Part shown: positions 22,310 to 33,681 of the stretch, piece after piece | Position numbering within the stretch: the stretch's first letter is position 1 | Layout: every line of letters begins with the position of its first letter | Assembly: GCA_010015655.1 (NCBI GenBank) | Contig: ML976660.1 | Coordinates: forward strand, 1-64,000 | Source of the DNA: Bimuria novae-zelandiae CBS 107.79 | Taxonomy: Eukaryota; Ascomycota; Dothideomycetes; Pleosporales; Didymosphaeriaceae | Reading direction: 5' to 3' | DNA length: 64,000 nt | The notes under the pieces: model-generated | Told to the model about the DNA's origin: nothing | What the model saw: the letters and a program-made list of their open reading frames with translations, nothing else | The model's database searches: none | Program-made: the position numbers and the translations under genes

Positions 22310-23253
22310 ATGTCCACCGCGAACGCTATCCTTAAGGCCCAAGTGGACAAGGCGCACGCGAGTGCGGTTGGTACTATCAATCCGTGTTGCACCTGCATCC
22401 CCACGATACTGGACAACCTTAAGTTGTCTAATTACAAGAAGTTGAAGCTCTGTCGCTTCTGGGTCAAGGAGATGCGGCGCGTCCAGTCCAAGGCGGTCTA
22501 TATCCAGGCCAACTTGATTGATTCTGAGGATAACGATACAATCTGCCGGTGCAATGCCTGTTACCTGGGTGGCAGGGACTGTTGGCAGGTGAGCAGTGGC
22601 CTTAAGGGTAACCTTGGGATCCCGAGGCTAATCTATACCAGATCCCTGAAGAGAACCTGGAGAATGTGTCGAGCGCCCTGACGACCCTCATGCCGCGGAC
22701 GAGCCGCGTCGATGCGTACACCCGCGACGAGATTGACCTCTCCGGGCTGGATGAGGCCGTGGTCAGGGCGGCCGCCCAGACTCTAGAGAAGGAATGGAGC
22801 GACATCGTTGTGTGAGTGCTGTCTGGTTCAGTCTAGGGCTCTCCAGGCTAATTTGCGCAGGACCACGGGCTCTAAGTTCTGCGGGAACCCGCTGACTCCT
22901 TACCACTCCGGTTACGACACTTGGCCCCCCGAGGGGATCCTTCCGGTCGTGGGCATCTCGGGCAAGGAGCGGAAGAAGCGGAAGGCCGCTGCCGTGGAGA
23001 AGAGTGGTCCGGCATCCCCGACTGCTGCTAATCCATCCACTCCCAAGCGCAAGAAGACAGCTCCTGAGTTGGTAAGGGTTCTCGACCCTAGTCTAGGGTC
23101 TTATATGCTAATCTGAGGTAGTCGGCGTTTAAGGCTGATGTCCTGGCTACGTTGGACTTCCTTGCGGGGGAGATAAAGAAGAAGATCAAGACCAAGGGTG
23201 GTCAGGAGTCCTTCAGGCAGTCCTACGAGGCTCATCGCCCGGCGGATGATTGA
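22310..23253 (+). CDS. Unrecognised cysteine-containing basic protein, four exons
   Basis: Exons 22310-22588, 22642-22811, 22861-23071 and 23122-23253; all three introns have GT..AG ends, sizes of 49-53 bases and GCTAAT branch-like sites, and the frame is kept to give 263 residues. The start context is CACCATGTC. The N-terminal third has clustered Cys (PCCTC near residue 26, LKLC, then CRCNAC..GG..C near 80-90) that could bind zinc. The middle reads YTRDEIDLSGLDEAV. A strongly basic tract (KERKKRKAAA, PKRKKTAPEL) looks like a nuclear localisation signal. The C-terminus is a charged helix. There are no RIP-type stops although RIP-mutated DNA lies on both sides. I do not recognise the family. 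It sits inside the 19.0-25.0 kb inverted-repeat segment and may be cargo. Confidence 0.65.
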
Positions 23254-23866
23254 GAGGATAGTCTAGTGAGATCTGGGGGTCTTTGGTCCTATCTATCGTG
23301 TTCGGCTCTTGTTCTTGCTCTATACCCCTGGGCGGCGTCCGTTGGGTTTGGCTTGGTTATGATCCTATTTGGTATGGCTTTAGTAGGCTCGGAAGCCTCT
23401 GTCGGACCCTGAGAGGCCTAGATAGGCCTAGATAGCACGTCCCAATCTTCGGGCTGTCCAAGAACTCCCTGCCCTGTTCGTTTTCCTACCGTGCAGACTT
23501 GTCAGTAAGGAAAAAGCTTAATTTGATTTGCTTGTTTGATTGCTTATAGTCAAGTCAATTAAGTTAATTATTACTCTTGTGAAATAGCAAGCAAGTTAAT
23601 CTACGCTTAAAAATTTAATTAATTTAGTTAGATAATTAATAGCTAGAAGCAGCTTAAGGCTACGCTAGGCTACTCTTAGTAAAGCCCCAAAGTTTAGTGT
23701 ACGAACGACCTTGTTGGGGAGTTTTGCTTAGTCAGCACGACGTGACCAGGGGCAGGTAGCATAGATCCGCGATGTGATCGCTTGGTTTTAAAGCTATCAA
23801 CGTTATTAATTCTACCCATACAACGCTTGCCAACGCATCTACTATCGCTATTGCTTTGTCATCACT
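23254..23866. other. Non-coding, partly RIP-like
   Basis: About 23,500-23,680 is AT-rich and TpA-rich, like old RIP-mutated repeat DNA. The rest shows no gene; it includes the 5' flank of the ankyrin pseudogene. Confidence 0.4.
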
Positions 23867-25575
23867 ATGGCTCCTAAGCGTCTCCGCAACAGCACTGCTT
23901 CCCCGAGGAAACGCCAGAACGTCGCTGCTCAAGGCACCGCGTCGCAGCCTGTCGTCATCAATGAGAGCTCCCGATTGCTCCTACATTTCATCGAGAAGAT
24001 CTTGGATGTACTCTTGGTCGAATTCGCTCCGGCAGATCTTGAGCCCTCGCAGCTGCGCCAGCAATATACAGGTGATATACTACTGGGGCTCGCTTCATCT
24101 GAATGCTTTCCTATATGCAAAATCCCTTCTTCGCATGCCGATACAGGCCGAATGGGAAGCTTGGAACGAAGACAAAGAAACCTGGTGCCGAACCACGTTC
24201 CTTGTTATTCGTGACAATCGAAATGGAGACGAGCTAAATCGGGCTGATCTGCTGGCTGCAGCATCAGCGGTGGGGAATCTTGCTGCTCTGCGGCACTACA
24301 CAAGCGACCTCGATGACCTAGGAACCAAGGGAGAGATCTTTCACACTGCCTTTGATGCCGCTATTACAACGAATAGGATCGGCGGCTTGGAACTTCTCTT
24401 GAAGAAGCTCGAAGAACATTATCCACAGGAACTTTTAGCAAGCCCGCCCTTCCCTTATGAGTATCCTTGACAAGTCTCAACGTTTGCAGAGTTGAAGTGC
24501 TCATAATCCAAGGCAGTAAAACAGGGAAAGAGCCAGATCGCCAAACTTATCATTGATTTCTTGATCAAGTACGACCACGCAGCATGCGACAGTATCAAGG
24601 ATGCTATGGGCCATCTACTTCAGACAGCCATATCAGCAGGATGCTTCGAGACGACCGAGTGCATCCTATCGACTTTTCCAAATTTTAAAACATACTGCGG
24701 CTTCAAGTATATTTGGGCTGTGCATACATGCACGCATGCATGTATGGCGACACCCAGTTCATCGAGCATTGTCACAAGACGAAACCTTCTCTCTTTCCGC
24801 GCTCGCGCTTCCGCTTCGATTGTGATCTGTGAAGCGAAAAAGAGTGTTGAGGCAATCGTTGTTTTGATTGAGAAGCTACTCTATGGAGCTATATACTGTG
24901 TGGATCACGTGCACAGGTCGCACGTACGTGGGTGGCCCAAGCTTCCATACTGAACCGTCACATGATCAGGGAAAGAAGTCCGCCGAGCTTCAATGCCCCC
25001 TCTCCGTCGCGGCACAATACGCCCGCGTAGACGTCATAAAACTTCTCCTTCGCTCCGGAGCGGACTTACGCAAACCCAACCATCAACTTCGAAAGACAAT
25101 CGGAGGGATTGGAGATGAGGATTGGGGAATCGAACCCATATTCTGTGGTCCGCGGTTCGAGGTCACCAAATTTCTCTTGGACAACGGGGTACCCGTACCT
25201 TAGGATACGGTGTATCTCGTATCATTATCCGCATTTCTTATTGGATTCATGAATAAAACCCACCCTCAGATCGACGACCGCTATATGACATTGGTTCTTC
25301 TTCTTGTCACGGTCAAGGGACGATTGGGGGCGACCTTGGTGAAGAAAAACTTGCCGACTCAACCGGTGGACGTGCGCGTAGTGGAAGTTTTGAAACAGAT
25401 CGTGGACGCTAAACGATACATGCAACACGGAGGGAAAGATTACCTTAAGCTCGCTAAGGAAGCCTATGATTGGCTTTCACATGAACGGACGGCTTCACAG
25501 CCTCGAAAGGCCTTCAGGCTCCTTGCTAGGGTAACATCGGCTAGAAAATCAGCAGCAGTGGAAGGTCAGCCATGA
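23867..25575 (+). pseudogene. Degenerate ankyrin-repeat gene interrupted by a repeat end
   Basis: The ATG at 23867 opens MAPKRLRNSTASPRKRQ with a basic N-terminus. Coding character then moves between frames near 24,070-24,150 without a suitable intron. Ankyrin-like helices are visible (AALRHYTSDLDDLG, LLKKLEEHYPQELL, then LLQTAISAGCFE near 24,610, then LSVAAQYARVDVIKLLLRSG at about 25,005). A TGA ends the second segment at about 24,470. The inverted repeat at 24843-24962 lies between the third and fourth segments. After a stop at about 25,203 the frame continues with a helical segment to 25,575. I read this as one decayed ankyrin gene disrupted by the repeat; two adjacent fragments are also possible. 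Confidence 0.6.
24843..24962 (-). repeat. Right copy of the ~120-base inverted repeat
   Basis: Reverse-complement partner of 19016-19135, ending CCGTCACA at 24962. It is less AT-shifted than the left copy and lies within the ankyrin pseudogene. Confidence 0.85.
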
Positions 25576-26001
25576 GGACATTCACAGTGATTGATCTTAA
25601 AGATGAATTACGGCGCGTTACTCTAGGATAGGCGACAACATGGTTGGAATTACACTGGAACACCTCAACGGAAAACTTGCTTAATGGATTTTACTGAGTC
25701 AAGTTAGGATGCACGCCCCGTCGACGCCGGTGGCGTCTATTATCAAGCCTCATGACGGGAGAGAAAGAAATGCAGCAAGTGGGGCTTTTAACTGGAGACT
25801 GTATGGTACGCTTGAAGCTTGTAGGCCCTGAAGAGGTTCTCTGCCCTAAAGAAAACATTTCTGTCTCATCGGTCAGTCTCGTTTCGCATCCCTTCCTGTA
25901 CTTATCAAGCTCATGGAATGCCGCCCTGTTCGTTCATATGAATTCATATTATCACAATATAGACCAAGTCCATTTGTACCGTGATATAATCCACGCGCTC
26001 T
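25576..26001. other. Intergenic, no gene seen
   Basis: It lies between the ankyrin pseudogene and the 3' end of the dehydrogenase gene. No coding exon or repeat is supported. Confidence 0.4.
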
Positions 26002-26876
26002 TCACGTAGCCATGCCCCACTGCTCATACACCTTCCCAAAACTATCCCTCCACGTCTGAATAGCCAAAGCCCCAGTCCCAACACCAATCTCCTTCTTCAA
26101 GCTCCCATCCTTCTCCGTCTCCTCCAACGCCTTGAAGAACTGATCAATATACTCCTGCAACGGCATCGGCGGGAAAGCATGCTCGCCCTGCGCCGCATTC
26201 GTCGCATCGCGATGCTCCTTGTCCAACCCAGTGTCCACATATGGCGGCACGATCTCCACAACGTTGAACTTCTTCTTCGCTTCCTCACCTGCGAAGGTAA
26301 TCTGCTGGCGAAGAGTCAGAGCGAGGGCGTGCACTCCAGCTTTGGTGACGCTGTAGGTGGGCCATAGACCCATGGGAATGAGGCCGAGCGTGGAGCTGGT
26401 CACGAAGAGCGTTGCGGGAGTGCCCTTGGTGGCGAGGGACAGCAGATGCGGTGCGAAAGCCTGCACGAGCAATGTCGGCGCTATCAGGTTCGCTGCCATC
26501 TCGCGCTCAACTTCTCCAGGGGCGATGCTGGTCGGGTCGAAGAAGCTGAAGCTCTTCTGGATCCCGGCATTGATAAGTACTGCGTCCAGATTGGGGAAAT
26601 CCTTGAGGATGCCAGCCGCATGTGTAGGGAGCGTAGCGAAGTTGGTGATATCGAACTGGGGTGCATGTCAGTGAAAGCATCCTTACAGACATTTCTGGGT
26701 ATGCATGCCTGGCGCGTTTCGAGGCCATTTAGCTCCTGCGCGAGAGCTGCAAGGCCGCTTTGACGGCGGCCCGTAATGATGACCTTCTTGCCCAAGCCAT
26801 AGAAGCGACGAGCAAGCTGCTCGCCTATGCCTGTAGTCCCTCCGACGATGAGAATGGTGTTGATGCGAGAGGACAT
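26002..26876 (-). CDS. Short-chain dehydrogenase/reductase (SDR) with a GC-AG intron
   Basis: Exons 26709-26876 and 26002-26655 give 273 residues. The N-terminus has the Rossmann cofactor loop GGTTGIGEQ (residues about 11-19). The second exon has LINAGIQ (the NAG motif), Ser in VTSSTLG and the catalytic YSVTK, so all classical SDR catalytic elements are present. The two exons join in frame only if the 53-base intron 26656-26708 uses a GC donor (GCATGC..CCCCAG); the nearby GT sites give the wrong phase. The substrate cannot be told; the fold and residues indicate an NAD(P)H-dependent oxidoreductase, probably cytosolic. The gene looks intact. Confidence 0.9.
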
Positions 26877-27539
26877 GTTTTCCTTCTGTGCTTTGCTTCT
26901 TTGCAGCTATTACTTTGAACAGTGTTGACTGGGGTGGTTCATATGGGAGCTTCGATGCGAGTTGTCGGGGTCCGAAGAGGCGAAGCTCTTGTACGACCTC
27001 GGTGTTCTTCGGACTTAGCAGATGTCTCACCTCCAGCTCCTTACTAATAACCAACAAAGAGCGAGCGCGTCGCTTGTCCGAAACGTGGATGCATTAGCAA
27101 GTCTTGCTACTTCTGCCTAGACTAGAATTTTTCTGTTTATTTATTTCCGTTTTTGACGAGGGTCGTCTAGCGCAGCCACCATAGGCTTGCTTTCTGGAAA
27201 GGAAGGCGCAGCCGTAGCAACCACGCCGCAGCTTGCGGTTAAGCGGGAAGAACTACCCGACCGAACGACGCAATTGTGAGAGATTTTAGGTAGCTTGGAA
27301 GTTACTGCCAGTTAAGAGAACTGATTTGGCTTCTCGATGCCGGAAGCTACGCACCGCGTACTCAATACCACACTGGGCACTTGACGTGAAGTGAAGTAAA
27401 CCGGACTGTTCTGATTTCGGTTTACAGGCAGGAATCGACTCCCACATGAGACATCTTAATACGCTCGATATCCCATATCGTAGTAAACTATACTCTGCGA
27501 GTGACTACTGCATGGTTAGTATATAGTTACACAAGTTCC
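26877..27539. other. Intergenic, no gene seen
   Basis: Contains the upstream region of the SDR gene and the 3' flank of the membrane-protein pseudogene. No coding exon is recognised. Confidence 0.4.
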
Positions 27540-29804
27540 TTATTGATCCAACTGCTTCCCAATAATGACGAAGCCCCAAATAGGCAAGACAAAGACACTC
27601 CATGGTAGACTCAGGACAACCATTAGTCCGGACCATGTATATGAATCTCCCGGAGTGTATAGCAAGTTGGCTTCCACCGGCACTTTCACAAGTATTGTGA
27701 TAGCGTCATCGATGTTAAGAAAAGGCACAAGAAATCCGACCACGATCCCTGCGGCGAGCCACATCATAAGAACAACTTGCTCTGATTTGGAGTTCGATCC
27801 TGCACTGAAGCCAGACATCAGTCCTATGACCAAAAATGTCAGGCCACTGAAGAGGGTGCTAAAGATGGCTCGGGTAAAGAGCCCAGAACCCTGAACACCG
27901 GCCTCTCTTCTGGAAGCAATATTCGCCGAGAGGTCGATTTCGTCTGATGTGAAGTCTCCCGCGTCGTCTCGGCGCTGGAATCGTTCTCACGCACGGAACG
28001 ATAAGCGCGGAAGGCCATCCTGTCGAGTTTGCTCACGAAGGAAATCCTGAAGGTCATTTCGCTCATGTGACGGCATGAGCAGTCTCCTGAATAGCGTTTC
28101 TCTGATCGGTATGACGGATGTCGTATCATCTCGATCGTTTCGTCCTCTTCTGCGGCTTGCCAGAAACTCTCGCACTTGAGAGTACCAGATCTTCACACTC
28201 GTCTTTGTTCGTATCGGATGAGTAACGAATTTGTAAATGCCCGTACATATGAAAGCGAAGACACCGATTGCACCGAATTGAATCCAGCGAAGATCGAATT
28301 CGGGGAACTCGTGCGCTAACCCTTCGATGCCATTTTTTGAGCTGTGTAAGGCTTTCACGATAAAAGAATCATCTAGGTGTTCTTCAGATCATCGAACAAG
28401 GAGTACCGGTAGTTTAGAGGGGTCAGAGGCGGGAGCCAAGGGGGTATCGTCGTCGCTAGGTCCCGGAGCAGGTTGTCCAAAATCCGCATAGGCTGCAAGC
28501 TGTTCTGTCGAAACCATGATGTCGTGTTCCTCTCTTGCTAGGCCTTTCGCTGAGTTATAAAAGCGCAACATTGTGCGACGGAGAACGCCAGGGGTGATAC
28601 CTTTCCAGTTGGAGCCGAAACCAGATCCATACCCGGTGTCGTCTGAAGATCCATGCACAGGCAGCACATGCCCCACAATCCCAGAAAAGTCCCCTCCGGC
28701 ATCGATAACTTCCTGCATAACAGGAGACGAAATCATACATAGGGCCGGATAGTCGGATGTGAACAAATGACTGAGACCATTCGTCAAGGACATGATGGCG
28801 TATGGGACTGGCACAAAAGTGAACGACGCAAATCCCCATCGATCAACCTGGTCACCCTGGTGAAGCCAAAGTGTGTACGTCGCGATAAGTAGTTGGGCGA
28901 TGGAGGCCAAGATTTTAACACACTATACGATGTCGATATTTCGCCGTCCAGTTTCGCCGGTACCGATGAGTCTAGACCGGCATGCACGATGGTGTTGCGG
29001 GGCAGAATCGCGAATGAGTAGCCATCAGGAAGCTTGTAGCTTCCATGAACGGCTTGTAAGGTAGTGTCGACAATGTTTCGACTCAACAGTGTATCGAAGA
29101 AAGCCCACCAACGACTCTGGTTCTCTTTGAGCCATGTGGGTTGATAAACCTTCAAGACTGTCGCTGATGAGAATTAGCAAAGGAGCCAAGTATTGCAAAT
29201 TCAGGTGCTACCTTTGGGCTTCAAGGTGCCGATTTTGTGTTGTGTAGTCTCCCCTACCAGCTCTTCTAATGAATCAACATTCGCCTCTCCTTCAGTGAAA
29301 TTAGCAACAAACCGGGTGGCTTCACCAAGGCCAAGGGATTCCGAGTTAACTTGCTGCGCTTTCCTTCCTCTCTTCGCGACCACAGTAGAGAGCCGAGCCG
29401 GGATATCGACTTGCCCGATCTTTGGCCTCCAATTGGCATTTCGCACAACTATGCATAAAGCGCCCGCTTTGCATGCCATGTCTAGGCTTGTTTCATCCCG
29501 GCGCCACCTTTTGACCTGAAAGATCTTTGTGGCGGCCTTCTTGCAGAACCCCGACGAGGAAAAATTCCTAACAATGGCTTTTAAACCACGCATGAGGCCG
29601 GACGTAGGGAAGAACAAGGCTAGGACCATATTCAACGCGGTCAGCGGCTACTTCTCGCCTGGCGTTGATTGTACTGTAGCGATGTGCGCGGCGAAATCCC
29701 CAAGATAAAACGTCGCAAGGGATGGCCACGTGAGGGGTAGCAGAGTATCCTGTTTGATCCATGCTGTGACGTCCCATTCACGGCCGAAATTGTGAGATCT
29801 GGCT
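27540..29804 (-). pseudogene. Polytopic fungal membrane protein with at least four lesions
   Basis: On the minus strand a multi-TM protein can be followed: WIKQDTLLPLTWPSLATFYL (about 29,740), NMVLALFFPTSGLMRGL (about 29,620), LIATYTLWLHQGDQVDRW then FVPVPYAIMSL (about 28,870-28,790), a TM near 28,250 and two C-terminal TMs (about 27,560-27,850). It matches an uncharacterised fungal membrane-protein family I know only by its DQ..R.G(F/Y)A.F and PYA.MS pattern. Lesions: TAG at 29648-29650, a one-base loss in an A-run near 28,912-28,917, TGA at 28389-28391 and TGA at 27987-27989. One normal intron (29158-29211) remains. The 5' end is uncertain. It is not translatable as one protein unless the assembly is wrong. 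Confidence 0.8.
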
Positions 29805-30717
29805 TAGGCGCATCCACATTCGATCAACGTATAGCAACGGCGTAGTTCAGTATCAGTAACAAAGGAATATGTACAGCTGACTGCCTCATCATGCGCTGGC
29901 GCTTCTACTCGATAATGGAAGCTGTTGACGAAGGCGTGAATAACGCAAGATACCTCAAGCAGGTAGTAAGTGTGTTTTCTTATGACCTTAGTTTAAAGTC
30001 TGTTCAACACAGCCTCGAGCAGGCGGCGAGTGCTTTTGGCCATGTTGAAATCGGCCCGTTCTGGGATCAGCTTGGAAAAGCTCAACACCGCAACCAACGA
30101 AACGCTTCATCGAAGGTGGTTCGGTTGTGATATCCATTGGCTCGAGATGGATGCAGCTGTGGTTGTTGCGCGCCACATCGTTGGTTCATTACGCCACCAG
30201 GACACTGCGGCGAGGCAAGGAAATCGGCCATCGGCACTTCAGATGGTCTATTCAATTTAGCCACGTCGATGGCTAAATCTTCTCGGTTGAGAAACGAGGC
30301 GCGTTGTTCGGTTGCTGTATGTCGCATGATCTATTCAAGTCGTTCAAGACGATAAAAGAAAAGCTCTATACGAGGAAGCGTCGCCTCACGTTCCAAAAGC
30401 GAGCACCGGTACATTAGCTTGCAGTACCAGCTGTGCTCTTGTCGTGGCGCGAGCGAGGTGAGCATCGCTCGGTGATGGACGAGGTGTTCAGATGTTGGAA
30501 ACTGGCGAAGCTTGTTCGTCACGCCGGGACGCGTTCCTCGAACCAGGCGCGCAGGATGCAATGACGTAACGTCCTAGCGAAATAAGCAACACAACCGCAG
30601 CTATTGACAACGACTTCACATCTTGTGTGGCGGTCAGCTCAACACTTATACAATCAGCTTCTTTTTACGCATATCGTGAATTTACCTACAACAGACAAGT
30701 CATTCACCGACTCTTCA
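29805..30717. other. Intergenic, no gene seen
   Basis: Short frames exist but none has a recognisable motif or consistent splicing. It includes the promoter of the gene at 30718. Confidence 0.4.
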
Positions 30718-31204
30718 ATGTTTCGCGCACTACCCAGTATTGTACGCCATGCGACCCGTCGCACAATCAACAACACTACACAACGACGGTACGCGTCACA
30801 ATATGAAGAACGTAGAGACAAGACGCTGAAGACATCGTCAAAATTGACATGGTAAGTTCTTCACCCAATCCTTTACCGCTGCGCACTACTAACCTGTCCC
30901 AAGGACTCTCGTCCCTGCTGCCTCGATTGCCGGCATCGCCTACCAATATTGGGACTTCGAGTCGAACTCTTCCCAGCCCGGACCCAGCAAAAGCGAGAAA
31001 ATTGAACACGAGAAACACTCAGATTTGGAAGCGCCGAAACCCGTCGAGGACAGGCATGGAGACACGGTCGCGAAGCACTCGATTGCGGCGCATAAGAATC
31101 AACACAAGGTCAGGGAGGGCGTGTTCAACGGCAAGGAGTTCGACAATCATGAGCTTAAGCATAGTGGGGGAAATCCCGATAAGGATTTCGAGAAGAAGAA
31201 ATGA
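30718..31204 (+). CDS. Small putative mitochondrial membrane protein
   Basis: Exons 30718-30851 and 30904-31204 (intron GTAAGT..AAG) give 144 residues. The N-terminus, MFRALPSIVRHATRRT followed by RRYAS, is Arg-rich and lacks acids, as in a mitochondrial presequence. One short hydrophobic stretch follows (TLVPAASIAGIAYQYW, about residues 46-61). The remainder is highly charged, with many Lys, His and Glu, and ends in EKKK. I do not recognise the family; an inner-membrane single-pass protein is an inference from this layout. Confidence 0.7.
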
Positions 31205-31657
31205 ATGGACATGGCGGAAGCAGCTCGTGCATTCATCCTCAAGACTGTGGCGTCGGATGGACGATCTTTGATTCAGTGTGGAGTCATGTTGGAGTTTAAT
31301 CGCGATTGTATAACATGAAGATACCCACTCGTCAATGTATAATATGTATTCTACGTTGTCAACAACGAGCCCCTCTGCACGTCAATCCTGTAGCCTTAAA
31401 CCGTGGCCTCTCTTCGAGGAGAAGCGACAGCAATTCTGACCACGTTGGCAGCCATCATCAATGCAACTTGTAACCACACCTTCACATCTTCCACGAGCAC
31501 GAGAGTGCCATACATAAACCCTCCTCCACAGCGGTCTTCTACGCTCAAACAAATCCCAACAGCAACAACTATCATACCCCAACAAACCCAAACTTTAAAC
31601 CAAAGCGCACCGCAACCTTATACCATAGAATCTCTTTCAAAACCACAATATACTACC
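31205..31657. other. Intergenic, no certain gene
   Basis: An open frame continuous with the small ORF at 31658 extends back to about 31403 but has no ATG. Its Thr/Pro/Gln-rich composition looks like an untranslated leader. Confidence 0.4.
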
Positions 31658-31852
31658 ATGCCTTACTCGCCCTGGCGGCCCGGGAATTGGTTCGTGCGGA
31701 ACGCCCCGTGGACCTACGCAAATGAAAACCCGGTTGTCCCGCGGAATGTTCGGCGTCGCGAACAGGGCCTCCAGCCGTATAACTGTTACGATGGCAACTA
31801 CAGGCGCACAGCGAATGGGGGGTTTAGAGGCAGCGCTGGAAGACCTCCTTGA
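31658..31852 (+). CDS. Possible 64-residue protein, low confidence
   Basis: ATG in ACCATGCC context; begins MPYSPWRPGNWFVRN and is rich in Trp, Arg, Asn, Gly and Pro. No domain is recognised. The overlapping frame from 31722 has a leucine-rich acidic helix (GLEAALEDLLDDWMGG), so the true frame, or a spliced combination, is unclear. Confidence 0.3.
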   Translation: MPYSPWRPGNWFVRNAPWTYANENPVVPRNVRRREQGLQPYNCYDGNYRRTANGGFRGSAGRPP

Positions 31853-32161
31853 CGATTGGATGGGTGGTGCGCTGGGAGGAATAGGGAGAGATAGCTGGGG
31901 AAGTGGTGGGCGGTATGTGAGAATGGAAGTGCACCAGCGTTGTGCATAGGCCATTCCATGTGTGCTTGCGCATATTAGGGTTCAAGCTGTATACGCGTGA
32001 CGTTTGAGAGGGAGGATGAGTGTATGTATAGCCAATTTGTGTATTATCATTATTTTCGTAAAGGAGAGTGGTGAACAGCCAAGCTGTCATGCAAGCAAAA
32101 TATCGACCCCGACAAATGCATCGCTAAACCCATCTCACTACCCACGACCCCAACATCTCCC

Positions 32162-32564
32162 TTAGCACCCCGTGCAGGTCTGGCAAAGGTAGCTCGTCAC
32201 TGTCTCGTTCGTCAAATCATCAGCCGGCGTGTCAGGGAAGACAAACACGTCGCCGTGAGTGGTGCACGTAGTCGCGGAGCTATTCAAGTCAGTATTTCTA
32301 TGATGCGACATTGCAGAGATGGTGGACTTACTATGTGAGCCGGCACAGAGCGCCGGATTCAACCTGGACGCTACCGACCGTCACGCCCTCGGGAACTTGC
32401 TGGCATTCAGCGTTGGGCACGTTGGGGATGGAGACGGGCTCGCCGGCGAAGTTGGCTTCTGGGTAGAAGGTGATGGTGATGCCGTCACGGGCTTGGAGGA
32501 TATTTGATGGGAGGGCGGAAGCGGCGCCGATGAGGGCGAGGAGGGTGGTTGCGGCGAGCTGCAT
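32162..32564 (-). CDS. Small secreted six-cysteine protein with a crystallin-like start (candidate effector)
   Basis: Exons 32332-32564 and 32162-32279 (52-base intron GTAAGT..TAG) give 116 residues. Residues 1-18 or so (MQLAATTLLALIGAASA) form a signal peptide, followed by a short segment ending QAR that may be a propeptide site. The mature part begins ITITFYPEANFAG, resembling the first Greek-key motif of beta/gamma-crystallins. It carries six cysteines, three of them at the very C-terminus (LCQTCTGC). Size, secretion and Cys content fit a fungal secreted effector or antimicrobial-type protein; that role is inference. Confidence 0.82.
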
Positions 32565-33681
32565 GGTGTCGTTGAGCGGGGGGTGAAAGTGTGGTGTTTG
32601 AAAGGTCGGTTGGAGATGTAGTTGGTATGGATGTCGATGTCGTTGAACTTTGAGTGTTGTGGAGAGTACAAGAGGGGGGAATTCTTGAATTATATATGTC
32701 TGCGTGTGACCATAGCGCAAGCTCGAATGGTTCAGAGGTCGGGGTGTGCACCTGTGTGGAAGTGTTGTGACTTGTTAGTCTACCCGCTATGCTCCAGCTT
32801 GCGTGTCTACCTAGGTCACAATACCGTGCTTTAGACCGTATAGCGCTGGTCTACAGAATCACCCGATGTTTTTTGTGACGGTTAAGAACATTCTACTCCG
32901 ACAGGAGCAGAAGGTTAGCCTTTTGCTCCGCGACATTTTTTATGCAAAATCTATACGTGTTTGTATCGAGTGCAGGCATTCGCCTCGCGGATCTACTGCA
33001 TTGGGGGAGTGATCAACGTTGCGCCTTTCCTCTTAGGTTCCTTACATGTGGGGAAAGTACGAAACATTCGATTTTGTTGCGGGGCAGTTGGAAAAAGGAA
33101 GCTGCGAGTGTGTTCCACCGTTTGAGATATGGCGAGCGGGTAGAAGCGAATCAGAATATAGGGAAGAGAACTTGTGATAGGATGAGGCGCCGCAAGGTGG
33201 TCCCTAGTGGTGAGGTCGGTGTCCAATACTCTCGCTACGCCGTCAGCTTTTGCGGGGCGCGAGATATTTTTAGCCGACAACATTGGAGGTCCTCCTTGAA
33301 TGAACGTTTCTCGCACCATTCAAAGAAACAGATGAAATCAGCGATACCAGACAGTCGAACTGCAAGAACAATGAGCGCGAGCGTTTCAGACGATACAAGG
33401 CGATCTCGAGCTTGTGCACAGCGCTTTGAGCTATTGTCGTGAGAGAGATCGGTGACGTTGACCCATGCAATAGGCAGTCTCTTGCGGAAAATTTTATGGG
33501 GTACATACATATATTGGAAAACCCCCGAGTATTGATCAGCGCGTTGGGACGCGTCCTGTTGCCACTGTACATATTGAGGGAGCCTTTTTTTAGCAACGCA
33601 TAAGAGCAAAAACATAAAGTGCGAGATGCAGGGCCACGGGTAACATCAGGATCAAGTTTGACCAAATCCAACGTGACCATT
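32565..33681. other. Intergenic, about 1.1 kb without a recognised gene
   Basis: Contains the upstream region of the secreted-protein gene. Several open frames overlap at 33,000-33,680, but none has a recognisable motif. No repeat stands out. Confidence 0.4.

Noticed and set aside
19016..24962. Starship-type giant element
   Set aside because: No DUF3435 tyrosine recombinase gene at either end, and terminal inverted repeats of this length are not expected; the segment is also far too small.
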